The notes: generated from the sequence alone by a model not told the origin. A DNA stretch of 56,973 bases from an uncultured Clostridia bacterium (GCA_947363605.1 CANAQK010000006.1:1-56973), one strand, 5' to 3'; shown: positions 8,447-17,399, numbered from the stretch's first letter. Numbers and translations: made by a program.

Positions 8447-8474
8447 TTGCCTTTTTCCAATTTGGCATTATAAT
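8447..8474 (+). promoter_or_regulatory. Putative sigma-A promoter of the AEC gene
   Basis: TTGCCT (8447-8452), 16-bp spacer, then consensus TATAAT (8469-8474). It is 59 bp upstream of the ATG. Confidence 0.5.
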
Positions 8475-8532
8475 GGAAAAAGGGCCGGGATGCTCCCGGA
8501 AATTTTCCCCCTCAAAAAAGGAAGTTTTATTT

Positions 8533-9453
8533 ATGGAATTAGCTTTTACTGTTTTCCGCCAAGTCTGCATCATGTTCCTTCTGATGGCTGCCGGATATCT
8601 CTGCCAGAAAACCCGGCTGGTCAGTTCCGAGGGCAAACAGCAGATGACGAATATCCTGCTTTACCTGGTCAACCCCATGGTGGTGCTGCACGCCTTCCAG
8701 ATGGATTTCGACCCGGCGCTGGCCCGGAACCTGGGCTATGCGTTCCTGCTGGGGATCGCCAGCCACCTGATCGCGATCGTCCTTTCTTACCTTCTCATAC
8801 GGGACAGGCCGGACGGCCGCGCCCCCATTGAACGCTTCAGCATGATTTATTCCAACTGCGGGTTCATGGCGCTGCCCCTGATCCAGGCACTGTTCGGCAG
8901 CGAGGGGGTTTTCTATGCAAGCGCGTATCTGGCTGTATTCAACATTCTCTCCTGGACGCACGGATATATCCTGATTTCTGGCAAACGGGACAAATCCGCG
9001 CTGAAAAAAGCTTTCCTCTCGCCGGTGGTTTTAGCTGTCGCAGCGGGCGGGGCCTTGTTTTTCTTCCGGATCCGCTTCCCAGGCATACTGGGGGAAAGCG
9101 TCGGCTATCTGGCCTCGCTGAATACGCCCCTTGCCATGCTGATCACCGGGATTTCCCTTGCGGAAACACGGATCCGGGAGGCATTCACCTCTCCCCGCGT
9201 TTGGATGGTCATGCTGTTTTCCTGCCTGCTGGTACCGGCTGCCGCCCTGGCCGTCTATACTTTCCTGCCGCTCCCGCAGGAGCTGATCCTGGTCAACCTG
9301 GTATCCACCGCCTGCCCCCCCGCGGTAACTACCCTTTTATTCGCCCAAAAGCTGGAGAAGGACAGCATTCACGCCCTGAGGATCCTGACCCTTTCCAACG
9401 TCTGCTGCGTTGTGACGATCCCCGCCATTGTCTTTGCCTTCCAGCTTTTATAG
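8533..9453 (+). CDS. AEC family transporter (auxin efflux carrier type)
   Basis: A 306-residue membrane protein with about ten helices and the bile-acid/AEC transporter pattern (LYLVNPMVVLHAF near the N-terminus, NCGFMALPLIQALFG in the middle, and a C-terminal ACPPAVTTLLFA). Such proteins move organic acids or related small anions; the substrate cannot be read from sequence. The ATG at 8533 has AAGGAAG upstream; the longer open frame before it is not coding. The TAG stop is made by the end of MITE-2 copy c (TTA TAG TC), so the natural C-terminus may have been slightly longer. Confidence 0.85.
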   Translation: MELAFTVFRQVCIMFLLMAAGYLCQKTRLVSSEGKQQMTNILLYLVNPMVVLHAFQMDFDPALARNLGYAFLLGIASHLIAIVLSYLLIRDRPDGRAPIERFSMIYSNCGFMALPLIQALFGSEGVFYASAYLAVFNILSWTHGYILISGKRDKSALKKAFLSPVVLAVAAGGALFFFRIRFPGILGESVGYLASLNTPLAMLITGISLAETRIREAFTSPRVWMVMLFSCLLVPAAALAVYTFLPLPQELILVNLVSTACPPAVTTLLFAQKLEKDSIHALRILTLSNVCCVVTIPAIVFAFQLL

Positions 9454-9584
9454 TCAACGCACTTGAAAAGAGGCATTGGCTTCTTGCGGCAGGGCTTCAT
9501 AGACGGCGCACAGCGCATAAAATGCGCGAACAGGCAAAGCCTGCTCCTCCAATCGGGTATCGATTTGAGGGTGTGCCGACTATA
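9449..9584 (-). mobile_element. MITE-2 copy c
   Basis: Reverse-oriented copy with TATAGTC at the left end and GACTATA at the right end. The left end overlaps the last two codons of the AEC transporter gene and supplies its stop codon. Confidence 0.88.
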
Positions 9585-9774
9585 TCCGGGATCCGGTAAG
9601 CCTTCCGGAAGAACCATCCGGCCTTCTCCCGCATAGAATAGGGGGAACGCGCTGAACGCGGTAGAGAATCAGCTGCAAAGTACACAGGTGCGGCCCGTGA
9701 GGCCGGAGCCCCGGCCCGCCTGCGAAAAGCTTTGAGGATGAAATTCCGCGGAGAGGGTCGCCGGAGGGGTGGCC
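9585..9774 (+). other. Gene-free GC-rich segment, possible structured RNA
   Basis: No credible protein. It can form a hairpin around 9691-9731 (CAGGTGCGGCC with GGCCCGCCTG, with mismatches), and the downstream flank across MITE-3 can pair with it (CGGAGGGGT near 9762 with AGCCCCGCCG near 9953). A strong terminator follows at 9999-10028. It may be a small RNA gene split by MITE-3. I cannot assign it to a known RNA family. Confidence 0.25.
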
Positions 9775-9939
9775 TAGAGTCTGTTTGAAAACCGGAGAAA
9801 TGCTGGATTTTTGGTCAGAAATGAGTGAGTTCAAGGAAAAAACCGCAAGAAATGCTGCCGCCTTTCGAGGATTTTTGACGCCGAAACCATCATTTCTGGG
9901 CAAAACAGACAGTGTTTCGGAGTTTTCAAACAGACTCTA
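9775..9939. mobile_element. MITE-3 copy a
   Basis: Perfect 17-bp terminal inverted repeat TAGAGTCTGTTTGAAAA / TTTTCAAACAGACTCTA around a 131-bp non-coding core. Confidence 0.85.
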
Positions 9940-9998
9940 AAGCCTGCAAACCAGCCCCGCCGTTTCGCCCAAGCGAAGCCCTGCCGCTTCGCATAAAC

Positions 9999-10028
9999 AA
10001 AAAAGCCGCCCGTCCGGGCGGCTTTTTT
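9999..10028. terminator. Bidirectional rho-independent terminator
   Basis: GC-rich stem AGCCGCCCG/CGGGCGGCT with a short loop, flanked by an A-run on one side and a T-run on the other, so it can work on both strands. Confidence 0.9.
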
Positions 10029-10056
10029 GCAGGGTTCCTCTGCGCTTCTTCACATA

Positions 10057-10180
10057 TATAGTCGGCACCCGATTTGAGGGTCAGGCTTTGCCTGGCATAA
10101 AATGCGCCGCGCGCCGTCTATGAAGCCCTGCCGCAGTGTTAAAAAGAAGCATTGGCTTCTTTTCAAGTGCGTTGACTATA
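10057..10180 (+). mobile_element. MITE-2 copy d (short)
   Basis: TATAGTC to GACTATA, about 20 bp shorter than other copies because of internal deletions (parts of the ACACCCTCAAAT and TTCGCGC segments). Its right end touches MITE-1 copy c directly. Confidence 0.85.
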
Positions 10181-10339
10181 AGAACCTGTATGCACAACCA
10201 TCGAACACGGTCTGCCCGGTGCTTTTTCAGGCAGACTGCGTTCATTTTCCTTGCCATACGGCAGCCTGCCCAAAATGGCCTTTCCTGCCCGAAAAAAACC
10301 TCGGGCATCCGGCATCCTCTGATTATGAATACAGCTTCT
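10181..10339 (-). mobile_element. MITE-1 copy c
   Basis: AGAACCTGTATGCACAACC to GAATACAGCTTCT, with the family core in reverse orientation. It lies 15 bp past the htrA stop codon. Confidence 0.85.
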
Positions 10340-10354
10340 AAAAAGAGCTCTGTC

Positions 10355-11815
10355 CTATCCGCCCTGCTTTTCAGAAAGGATAATCGAAACGTTAAAGGTA
10401 CGCGGATTGCTCCCCACGCCTGCCCGGTAAATGGTCAGCTCCAGCGTTTCCCCGGGCGACTTGCCCTCTAAAACAGCAGCTACATCGCCGGCGTTCCAAA
10501 CCTCCTGGCCATCCATATGCGTGATAATATCCCCGCCCTGAACATCCTTGGTAGAAATATCATAGCCCTCTTCAATGCTGATTACCCGCAGGCCCCGCGG
10601 GATATTGCCGTAAATCGAGGTAGATTCCGGAATTTCGCGGTAGGTGATGCCGATTTTGACCCGGCCGCGCACCCATCCGTCGTTGATCAGGGAATCAATG
10701 ATCGGCTTAGCATTGTTGATCGGGATCGCAAACCCCACGCCTTCATAATCCTCCCCAGCCAGCTTAGCCGTGGTAATGCCGACCACCTGGCCATATTCAT
10801 TCACCAGCGCGCCGCCGGAATTTCCCGGATTGATCGCCGCGTCGGTCTGGATATATTCACTCTTGCGCCCTTCCACATCAACCAAGCGGTTAAGGGCCGA
10901 GATGGTCCCCTGGGTAAAGCTGCCCGCAAAGGCCACGCCACTGGGATTGCCGATCACGATGGCTTTATCCCCAACCAGCAGCTGGTCCGAATTGCCGAAG
11001 GTCGCAATGGTCAGGTTCTCTGCCTGGATCTGCAAAACCGCCAGATCCGTCTGCTCATCCATGCCGATCAGCTGCCCGTCATACTTTTCGCCGCTGCTCA
11101 GGATAACCTGGATTTTCTCAAATCCCTGGCCGGTAAGCTTGTCTTTGACTACATGGGCATTGGTGACAATATACCCTTCCTCCGAAAAGGCAACGCCCGA
11201 GCCCTGCCCGGCCAGCTGGGTGCCGATAGTTTCTTTCCGGTAACAGACCACCCCGACCACGGCCGGCTCCACCGCCTGGTAAATCTCGTTGTTCGTCATT
11301 TTCCCGCCGGTGACCGGGGATTCCTCCGGTTCCTCCTCGCGCGGGATGTTGTTGATGTCAATCTCCCCCTCGGTATTCCCGGCCGCGGGAGCGGAAACCG
11401 GCGGTTCATCCTCCGGGCGGTTCTGGCTGATATCGTAAAGAATATAGCTGCCGAACCCGCCGATGGAAAGCACAAACAGCGCCGTCATCACAATAGCCAG
11501 CACTTTATAGCCGCTTCCGGGCTTTTTCTCCCGGGGCGGTTTAGGCTCCCGGGGCGGCTTGGAGGCTTTCGGCGCCCGGCCGGCCTTCCTCCCGTGCTCA
11601 ATGGGCCCGTATTCCGCCGAAGCCCATCCGTCGGCCTGCGGCGGCTCCCCCCATCCCGGCATATTGGAGGGAGGGGTATAGGCCGGCGGGGGATCCGGCT
11701 CCTGTATCTCCGGCTTTGGTTCTTCTTTCAGGATAAAATCCGGCTGATACCCGGGATCCTGCTGGGATTCCGGCGGTGTGCCGCCGGTTTCAAACCCTTC
11801 ATTCTGCTCGTTCAT
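10355..11815 (-). CDS. htrA: HtrA/DegP-like serine protease (S1C) with PDZ domain
   Basis: A membrane-anchored quality-control protease acting outside the membrane. In order it has a Pro/Glu-rich cytoplasmic N-terminus of about 100 residues, a membrane helix at about 104-127, a trypsin-like domain with the triad His221 (VTNAHVV), Asp257 (DLAVLQ) and Ser333 (NPGNSGGA), and one PDZ domain over the last 100 residues. Start: the ATG at 11815 has GGAAGG upstream; a TTG one codon earlier is less likely. It lies downstream of a two-component pair on the same strand, an arrangement seen for HtrA-type proteases under envelope-stress control, but 191 bp separates them. Confidence 0.93.
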   Translation of the reverse strand: MNEQNEGFETGGTPPESQQDPGYQPDFILKEEPKPEIQEPDPPPAYTPPSNMPGWGEPPQADGWASAEYGPIEHGRKAGRAPKASKPPREPKPPREKKPGSGYKVLAIVMTALFVLSIGGFGSYILYDISQNRPEDEPPVSAPAAGNTEGEIDINNIPREEEPEESPVTGGKMTNNEIYQAVEPAVVGVVCYRKETIGTQLAGQGSGVAFSEEGYIVTNAHVVKDKLTGQGFEKIQVILSSGEKYDGQLIGMDEQTDLAVLQIQAENLTIATFGNSDQLLVGDKAIVIGNPSGVAFAGSFTQGTISALNRLVDVEGRKSEYIQTDAAINPGNSGGALVNEYGQVVGITTAKLAGEDYEGVGFAIPINNAKPIIDSLINDGWVRGRVKIGITYREIPESTSIYGNIPRGLRVISIEEGYDISTKDVQGGDIITHMDGQEVWNAGDVAAVLEGKSPGETLELTIYRAGVGSNPRTFNVSIILSEKQGG

Positions 11816-12006
11816 CAATGGTTCCTTCCTTTCGCGCCCGTTTTGCGGAAATTCCCCTGCTGGGAGATTCTTCCCTTTTGTCTGTCATCCGCATTCCTGC
11901 AGCGGGGACTGCCGAAAACATAAAGGGTGTTTTCAGCCATACTGGTTCTATTATACCCGCCGGATTTGGAAAAGTCGTGGAAGAAGCATGAAAGCTTTCC
12001 GAAAAA

Positions 12007-13497
12007 TTATGAATTTTTCTTGAATTTTGGCAGCGGCTTGGGATGAGGATGGCGGTGCGGAATCGAAAAGACGAACTCCACATACTCCCCTTTTACACTG
12101 TTGACCAGGATTTCACCGCCATGCAGGTTCACGACGGAACGCACGATATACAGCCCCAGCCCCACACCGTTTTTATCCAACCCGCGGGATTTATCCGTTT
12201 TATAAAAGCGGTCAAAAATTTTAGGCAGTTCTTCTTTCGACAAGCCCTCCCCACTGTTTTTTACCTGAACCCAGGTAACATCGCCCCGTTCTTCAATCCC
12301 GAACTCAATCACGCCGTTTTCATTGACAAATTTCACTGCGTTTTCCGTCAGGTTGTAAATGACCTGATGGATCAGGTCCGGGTCGGCCTCCACCATGACC
12401 TTCTCCCGGTCAAGCCCCAGGATGGTCAGATTCTTCTTCTCAATCTGCTGTTCAAAGGTAAACACCGTCTGGCAGATGACATCCACCAGGTTCAGCTTGG
12501 ACAGGTTGATCGGCATTTCCCCGGCCTCGATCCGGGACAGGTTGAGCATACTCTTGACCAGCCGGGAAAGCCGCTTGGTTTCCTCCGAAACAATCGTCAG
12601 GTAGTAGGTTTGCTTTTCCGGCGGGATCGTCCCGTCCAGAATCCCGTCAATAAAGCCGGAGATGGAGGTCATCGGCGTTTTCAGCTCATGGGAAATATTT
12701 GCCACAAAGCTCCGGCGGGAAACCTCCAGGGTGGAAAGGGACTGCGCCATATTGTTCATCGCCATGGCCAGCTGGCCGATCTCGTCAAAGCTGTCCACCT
12801 CCAGCCGGGTGTCCAGCTCCCCGCGGCCGAATTTCTGCGCTGCCGCCGACATCTGCCGCAGCGGCTTCACTAGCTGGACCGAAATGAAATAAACTGCGAT
12901 AAAGGTGACTGCCAGCACGGCAACCGCTGAGATTAAGAACATTTTGAGCATCTCGGTCAAAAAGCCCTGCTGTTCCATGGAGCCATGCACCGAAGCAAAG
13001 ACATATCCCAGCCGGGCCCCATCCATACTCACCGGCACGCCGACGGTATAAAACCGGTCGGTATACATCCCGCCCATTTTCCCTAATTCGGAATACTCGC
13101 CCAAACGGTCGAGCTGTTTCAGGATCGCCGCAGGGACATGGTTCCCCGTATGGATGCAAGGGCTTTTTTCAGTGCAGTAAAGCGTTTGGCCGACGGAATC
13201 GGTTAAAAACAAATTCGCGTTAATGGTCTGGCTCAACAGCCTCAGATAGGAAACCGTCAGATCCCCCCGCAGGATATTTTCCTCGCGGTAGCTCTCCTCC
13301 AGCACCAGCGCAGCCCGGCGGGTATTGTCCTGAAGCAGCGTATATTTGTCTTCTTTGAAATACTGGGCAGCGAAGATCAGGAAAATCGCCCCCAGGATCA
13401 CAATGCTGGCAATGACCAGCGAGGCGGTCACAGAGAAATACTTGGAAAAAATGCTTTTTTGAAGCCCGCTCCGCCGCTTGACTGGTTCAATCCTCAT
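12007..13497 (-). CDS. Sensor histidine kinase (HAMP, HisKA, HATPase)
   Basis: A 496-residue membrane kinase. Helix 1 is at about 21-44, an extracytoplasmic sensor region follows to about 182, helix 2 is at about 184-206, then HAMP (LVKPLRQMSAAAQKFGRGEL), HisKA with phospho-acceptor His270 in NISHELKTP, and an ATPase domain with the N-box NLTENAVKF and the GVGLGLYIVR G-box. It overlaps the response-regulator stop by 4 bp (ATGA), so both are translated together. The pairing resembles WalK/PhoR-type systems, but no PAS domain is seen. The signal is unknown; envelope stress is plausible given the nearby htrA. Confidence 0.92.
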   Translation of the reverse strand: MRIEPVKRRSGLQKSIFSKYFSVTASLVIASIVILGAIFLIFAAQYFKEDKYTLLQDNTRRAALVLEESYREENILRGDLTVSYLRLLSQTINANLFLTDSVGQTLYCTEKSPCIHTGNHVPAAILKQLDRLGEYSELGKMGGMYTDRFYTVGVPVSMDGARLGYVFASVHGSMEQQGFLTEMLKMFLISAVAVLAVTFIAVYFISVQLVKPLRQMSAAAQKFGRGELDTRLEVDSFDEIGQLAMAMNNMAQSLSTLEVSRRSFVANISHELKTPMTSISGFIDGILDGTIPPEKQTYYLTIVSEETKRLSRLVKSMLNLSRIEAGEMPINLSKLNLVDVICQTVFTFEQQIEKKNLTILGLDREKVMVEADPDLIHQVIYNLTENAVKFVNENGVIEFGIEERGDVTWVQVKNSGEGLSKEELPKIFDRFYKTDKSRGLDKNGVGLGLYIVRSVVNLHGGEILVNSVKGEYVEFVFSIPHRHPHPKPLPKFKKNS

Positions 13498-14213
13498 TTG
13501 GTATCCGACCCATCCAGCGCCTGGTCGCTGACCTCGAATTTATACCCGACTCCCCAAACGGTTTTCAGTGTCCATTTGTCCGAAACGCCCTCCAGCTTCT
13601 CCCGGAGCCGCTTCACATGGACGTCAATCGTGCGGGAATCCCCGTAATATTCGAAGCCCCAAACCTCATCGAGCAGCTGGTCCCGCGTATACACCCGGTT
13701 CGGGTTGGAGGCCAGATGGAACAAAAGCTCCAGCTCTTTCGGCGGGGTATCCACCACCTTCCCGTTGACCTTCAGCTCATAACGGGTCATATTCACGACT
13801 AATTTATCATAAGAAACTTCCTTGATTTCCTCCGCCTGTACAGACTGCGACATCCGGCGGAGCACCGCCTTGATCCGGGCAACCACTTCTTTCGTATCGA
13901 AGGGCTTGACCACATAATCATCCGCGCCCAGCTCCAGCCCCAGCACCTTGTCAAAGGTTTCCCCTTTGGCCGTCAGCATAATAATCGGCACATCGGATTT
14001 TTTCCGGATTTCCCGGCAGACCTGCCAGCCGTCCAGCGACGGAAGCATAATATCCAGCAGCAGGAGATCCGGCGAAAGCGCGTTGAATTTTACTACCGCT
14101 TCCTGCCCGTCATGGCAAAGAATGACGTTATACCCTTCCTTTTCAAGATATAAACGGAGCAGTTCACAGATATTTTTATCATCGTCTACAACGAGAATTT
14201 TTTCAGCAGCCAT
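13494..14213 (-). CDS. OmpR/PhoB-type response regulator
   Basis: A 239-residue DNA-binding regulator with an N-terminal receiver (acidic pocket DDD at 10-12, phospho-acceptor Asp54 in LLLDIMLPS, TAK motif) and a C-terminal winged helix (RVYTRDQLLDEVWG, DVHVKRLREKL). I chose the ATG at 14213, which has AAGGATGG 8 bp upstream and gives a standard N-terminus; the upstream extension in the same frame does not look coding. Works with the kinase that follows. Confidence 0.93.
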   Translation of the reverse strand: MAAEKILVVDDDKNICELLRLYLEKEGYNVILCHDGQEAVVKFNALSPDLLLLDIMLPSLDGWQVCREIRKKSDVPIIMLTAKGETFDKVLGLELGADDYVVKPFDTKEVVARIKAVLRRMSQSVQAEEIKEVSYDKLVVNMTRYELKVNGKVVDTPPKELELLFHLASNPNRVYTRDQLLDEVWGFEYYGDSRTIDVHVKRLREKLEGVSDKWTLKTVWGVGYKFEVSDQALDGSDTK

Positions 14214-14320
14214 CAGTTGTTCCATCCTTTCCGGAGCAGCGCTCCTGTCCAAATTTTCAGTCAGGCATACGAGTAATACTATTTCTGGATATAAAGATTT
14301 TAATCGTTTCATTGGGAATT

Positions 14321-14483
14321 AGAACCTGTATGTACAATCAGAGGACGCCGGATGCCCGAGGGGTTTTTCGGGCAGGCAAGGCCATTTTTTGCAGGCATAC
14401 TGCCGTATGGCAAGGAAAATGAACGCAGTCTGCATGAAAAAGCACCCGGCAGATCGTGTTCGATGGTTGTGCATACAGGTTCT
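14321..14483 (+). mobile_element. MITE-1 copy d
   Basis: AGAACCTGTATGTACAA to TTGTGCATACAGGTTCT. It lies upstream of the response-regulator gene, about 108 bp from its start, and may carry or have displaced that promoter. The rest of the 14214-14634 gap holds only the hairpin at 14585-14612. Confidence 0.85.
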
Positions 14484-14584
14484 TAGTATAAAGCCCGCGT
14501 GTTGTTTACCATTATACCGGATTTTCCCGGGTGTGGGGTGAACAGTCTGTGAAGTTTTCAGCAAAAATTTCCCGTATCCGGCAA

Positions 14585-14612
14585 GCGGGGCTTCCCGATG
14601 AAAGGAAGCCCC
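14585..14612 (-). terminator. Hairpin after the GH18 gene
   Basis: Stem AGCGGGGCTTCC/GGAAGCCCCGCT starts 22 bp after the GH18 stop on the minus strand; the nearest T-run lies about 14 nt further, so termination efficiency is uncertain. Confidence 0.55.
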
Positions 14613-14634
14613 GCTCTTCAGAATCCTATACCCT

Positions 14635-15585
14635 TTAAATGGAATCTGCCGCCCGGCCGATCGCTGCCAGCAGGCTGCGTTCCTGGTCCAGCGTATCACC
14701 GCCGGCTTCCCAGATCATAATGCCGCCCAGATGCTCTTTCGCATACCGGGTTTTACGCTCAATGGTCGGGATCCCATTATAGCAGTAGCGCCGGCCCTCC
14801 TTTTCCATGAAGTCCACTTTCCAAGCCTCGTCCGGATAGAGCCGGTTGAGATTGTCGAAATTCCCGCCCGGCGCCTGCGCATAAAAAGGCACGCCCAGTG
14901 CAATCCGGTCTGCCGGCATCTTGCGGACATCCTTCCAGAACCGGGTCGAATTCAGCGCATATTCCCAGGAAGCATGATGATCGCCCGGGCCGTCATACGC
15001 CATGACGTTCAGCCAGTCGATGCACCCCAGCACCGCCTCGCTTTGGGCCATCGCCGCATTGCCGACATCCGCCCCGCCGGTATCAATCCCACCGGGGTTC
15101 CCGTTCGCATCCACCCCGCCGATGACCGCCGCGCTCAAATATTTCCCCTTGCTGTGGAGCTTCTCGGACAGGCGGAGCATCAGCTTCTCATACCGCTTTC
15201 CCGAGCCGTCCGCGACCCGGGGATGCTCCCAGTCCATATCTGCGCCGTCAAAGCCGTATTCCTCCACCATCGCAACAATCGCGTCGGAAAGCTTTTCCAC
15301 CTTTTCATCCGTTTCCGTAGCCTTAACAAAAGTGGGCTCCAGCGGGATATCCTTCCAGCTCCAGCCGCCGACCGCCACGGAAATCAGGGTATCGTTCGCG
15401 TGTGCTTCCGCAACCAGGCGCTTGGCAAATTCGGCATGATCCAGCGGGAGCAGCCCTCCCTCCTCCGTTGGGATAGCAAACGCATAGATCACATGGGTCA
15501 GTACATCATAGCGCAGCCGGTCTGCCCGTTCCGGTGCCCAGGCTGGGAAATAGGTGACAATGCGGAAATCATCCTTTCTTTTCAT
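14635..15585 (-). CDS. GH18 glycosidase, chitinase-like, no signal peptide
   Basis: A 316-residue glycoside hydrolase family 18 protein. The catalytic signature DGADMDWE ends at Glu120, the general acid, with the two aspartates required for substrate-assisted catalysis. Other family marks are the SVGGWSW-like AVGGWSW at 71-77 and MAYD in the middle. It has no signal peptide, LysM or carbohydrate-binding domain, so it should stay in the cytosol or be packed into spores, unlike secreted chitinases. Substrate could be a chitin-type or N-acetylglucosamine-containing glycan. The ATG has an AGAGAGGG site upstream. Confidence 0.88.
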   Translation of the reverse strand: MKRKDDFRIVTYFPAWAPERADRLRYDVLTHVIYAFAIPTEEGGLLPLDHAEFAKRLVAEAHANDTLISVAVGGWSWKDIPLEPTFVKATETDEKVEKLSDAIVAMVEEYGFDGADMDWEHPRVADGSGKRYEKLMLRLSEKLHSKGKYLSAAVIGGVDANGNPGGIDTGGADVGNAAMAQSEAVLGCIDWLNVMAYDGPGDHHASWEYALNSTRFWKDVRKMPADRIALGVPFYAQAPGGNFDNLNRLYPDEAWKVDFMEKEGRRYCYNGIPTIERKTRYAKEHLGGIMIWEAGGDTLDQERSLLAAIGRAADSI

Positions 15586-15626
15586 AAAAAATCCCTCTCT
15601 TTTTATAATGATGTGGAACGTATGCT

Positions 15627-16313
15627 TTAATCCTCCAGCTTTAGCTTGACTTTCACCTCGTGAAGCGCTTCATTCTTGGCCATAAAGATCACCGTATCCC
15701 CCGAAAGCAGCTGGGTATCACCGCGGGGGATAATGGTGCTTCCCTGCCGGTTGATGGAGATAATGACCGCCCGTTGGGGGATATCCAGCTCGGAGAGGCA
15801 CTTCCCGCTCAGCCGGTAATCCGCCGGAAGCCGGGTTTCGCAGATGGAGGCCTCCCCCTGGTTGATCGCTGTAAGCTGGCGAAGCCCGGCGGTATCCACC
15901 TCATGCTCCAGCAAGCGGGCGATACTGTCCGTCGCCGAAATAACAATATCTACCCCCAGCCGCCGCATTACATCCGTATTTTTGGGGTTATTCACCCGGG
16001 CGATCGTTTTCCGCACGCTGAAAAGCTTCTTGGCCAGCTGGCAGGCAACCAGGTTTTCCTCATCCTGCCCGGTCACCCCGATCAGCGCATCGCATTCGGC
16101 GACGCCCGCCTGCTCCAGTACATCTACCGACGTCCCATCCCCGCTGATGACCGGGATGTCCAATGCGTTGGCCAGACGTTTGCAGACCACGCGGTCCTTT
16201 TCTACCAAGGCCGGATGATGCCCATGCTCCAGAAGGGTACGTGCCAGATAAAACCCGATTTTCCCTCCGCCGACCACAATAATTTCCAACGCCTGCTGTT
16301 TCTTTTTTTCCAT
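15627..16313 (-). CDS. TrkA/KtrA-type regulatory protein (RCK), gene 2
   Basis: A 228-residue cytosolic RCK protein with a Rossmann TrkA_N domain (VVGGGKIGFYLA, followed by the acidic ribose-binding VEKD) and a C-terminal TrkA_C domain. Such proteins bind NAD(H), ATP/ADP or c-di-AMP and gate a potassium channel-like subunit (TrkH, KtrB). It is 9 bp after a second TrkA-like gene. No membrane subunit is found in the window, so the partner must be elsewhere. Confidence 0.88.
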   Translation of the reverse strand: MEKKKQQALEIIVVGGGKIGFYLARTLLEHGHHPALVEKDRVVCKRLANALDIPVISGDGTSVDVLEQAGVAECDALIGVTGQDEENLVACQLAKKLFSVRKTIARVNNPKNTDVMRRLGVDIVISATDSIARLLEHEVDTAGLRQLTAINQGEASICETRLPADYRLSGKCLSELDIPQRAVIISINRQGSTIIPRGDTQLLSGDTVIFMAKNEALHEVKVKLKLED

Positions 16314-16322
16314 AGGCCCTCC

Positions 16323-16943
16323 TCAGTCTACCAGGGAAGCAACCACGATCTGATCCGCCGCCGCCAGCTCAATCTGCTGGCCCTGATACAGTTCCATCCC
16401 ATGGCCGCCATGCTCTACCGCAAAAATGCTCTGGCTCTCCTCCAAATCCACCCGGGAAACATCCTCCCCAATCAGGTGCGCCGGCGCCGGCAGGGTGCGG
16501 AAGGCAACGGTATGCGCCGCCAGGTTGAGCGTACGGGGGCGTTCCTTTTCCAGAAGTGCCGAGCGCACAGCAGCCACCGTCATATTCGTGGGGCAGATCG
16601 TGTGCAGGCCGAAATTGGAAAATACAGCTTCCCGGTCCGGGTCATAAATCCGCGCCAGTACCGTATCGACATGGAAAACCTCCCGCGCCAGCTCGCTGAC
16701 CATGATATTCACATTATCATCCGGGCTTACAGCGGCTACCGCATCACAATTTTCAATCCCGGCCTCCCGCAGGACATCCTGGTCAATCGGGATCCCGCAG
16801 GTCTTGAACCCTTCAAAATCCTCATCCAGCCGTTCAAAGGCGCGTTCATCCTGATCCACGATTGAAATATCATGCCCTTCCCGGTCCAGAATAGCCGCCA
16901 GCCGTGCGCCTACCTTCCGGCATCCCACTATCAGTATATTCAT
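16323..16943 (-). CDS. TrkA/KtrA-type regulatory protein (RCK), gene 1
   Basis: A 206-residue RCK protein. The dinucleotide fold begins IVGCRKVGARLA, in which the middle glycine of the usual G-x-G-x-x-G is replaced (Gly7-Cys-Arg-Lys-Val-Gly12), and the acidic VDQDERA follows the second strand. A short TrkA_C-like C-terminus is present. It is transcribed from a well-defined promoter at 17009-17037 and translated with the second TrkA gene. Two adjacent single-domain TrkA proteins may act as a hetero-oligomer, by analogy with double-domain TrkA of proteobacteria. Confidence 0.85.
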   Translation of the reverse strand: MNILIVGCRKVGARLAAILDREGHDISIVDQDERAFERLDEDFEGFKTCGIPIDQDVLREAGIENCDAVAAVSPDDNVNIMVSELAREVFHVDTVLARIYDPDREAVFSNFGLHTICPTNMTVAAVRSALLEKERPRTLNLAAHTVAFRTLPAPAHLIGEDVSRVDLEESQSIFAVEHGGHGMELYQGQQIELAAADQIVVASLVD

Positions 16944-17008
16944 GGCTTGACCTCCTCCGGCCTGACAGCCGCCTGATCTGTTGAATTCCTTCTATTCTAC
17001 CAGTCTAA

Positions 17009-17037
17009 TATATACCACAAAATCCAGTATGCGTCAA
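17009..17037 (-). promoter_or_regulatory. Sigma-A promoter of the trkA pair
   Basis: On the minus strand TTGACG (17032-17037), 17-bp spacer, TATATA (17009-17014), 66 bp upstream of the first trkA-like gene. About 62 bp around it (16979-17040) recur at 20478-20540. Confidence 0.7.
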
Positions 17038-17070
17038 GGGGCTGGAAGATGGCGCCGGAAGTTCATAAAA

Positions 17071-17107
17071 AGGCCAAGACCTCCGGCTTTGCCGGAGGTC
17101 TTGGCCT
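17071..17107 (-). terminator. Strong hairpin, minus-strand terminator
   Basis: Perfect 17-bp stem (17071-17087 with 17091-17107) and a 3-nt loop. On the minus strand it is followed by TTTTATG, so it ends transcription of the 17.4-20.2 kb genes before the trkA promoter. The rest of 17108-17399 holds no gene, only the repeats listed separately. Confidence 0.8.
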
Positions 17108-17222
17108 CTGCAAGTTATGCTGTATAAGGGCTTTTTCCGCCGCATGGCAGGCTGCTTTCGCAGGACCCGAAGAAGGGCCTCTGCCAGGGGCGTCCAATAT
17201 AAAGATTTTATGGGGAAGAGAT

Positions 17223-17245
17223 GCCGCGGTTCGAATACGAGGCTC
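17223..17245 (+). repeat. 23-bp dispersed repeat, copy 1
   Basis: Consensus GCCGCGRTYCGAATACGAGG plus CTC, with a second copy at 35489-35511. It has a tRNA T-loop look (GGTTCGAAT) but no tRNA around it. Confidence 0.6.
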
Positions 17246-17313
17246 CGCGTCCCTCACGCAGCGGACAGCGGGGATGCTTCCCTGCTGTCGAGCCGCCCCG
17301 GCCTGACGCCGGA

Positions 17314-17371
17314 GGAACGCAGCTCGGGGAATGCTCCTCTTGAAAGCCGGGCCCCTTTATAAAAGGCGCGG
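17314..17371 (+). repeat. Dispersed intergenic repeat, copy 1
   Basis: Shares GCTCCTCTTGAAAGCCGG and flanking GGAACGC and AAGGCGCGG with 39117-39169. A weaker match to its right part (CTTTTATAAAATGCGCGG) is at 20347-20368. Confidence 0.6.
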
Positions 17372-17399
17372 AACCCTCCTCTGCTGACCAGGCTACCCA

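Noticed and set aside
9585..9774. FMN or c-di-AMP riboswitch
   Set aside because: A GATGAAATTCC stretch recalls FMN elements, but the other conserved blocks are missing and there is no gene downstream on that strand.
13494..14312. Longer response regulator starting at 14312
   Set aside because: The 33 extra residues are not receiver-like, and the ATG at 14213 has the better ribosome site.
17216..17262. tRNA-like T-loop (GGTTCGAAT)
   Set aside because: No acceptor, D or anticodon arm can be built around it; it is part of a dispersed repeat.
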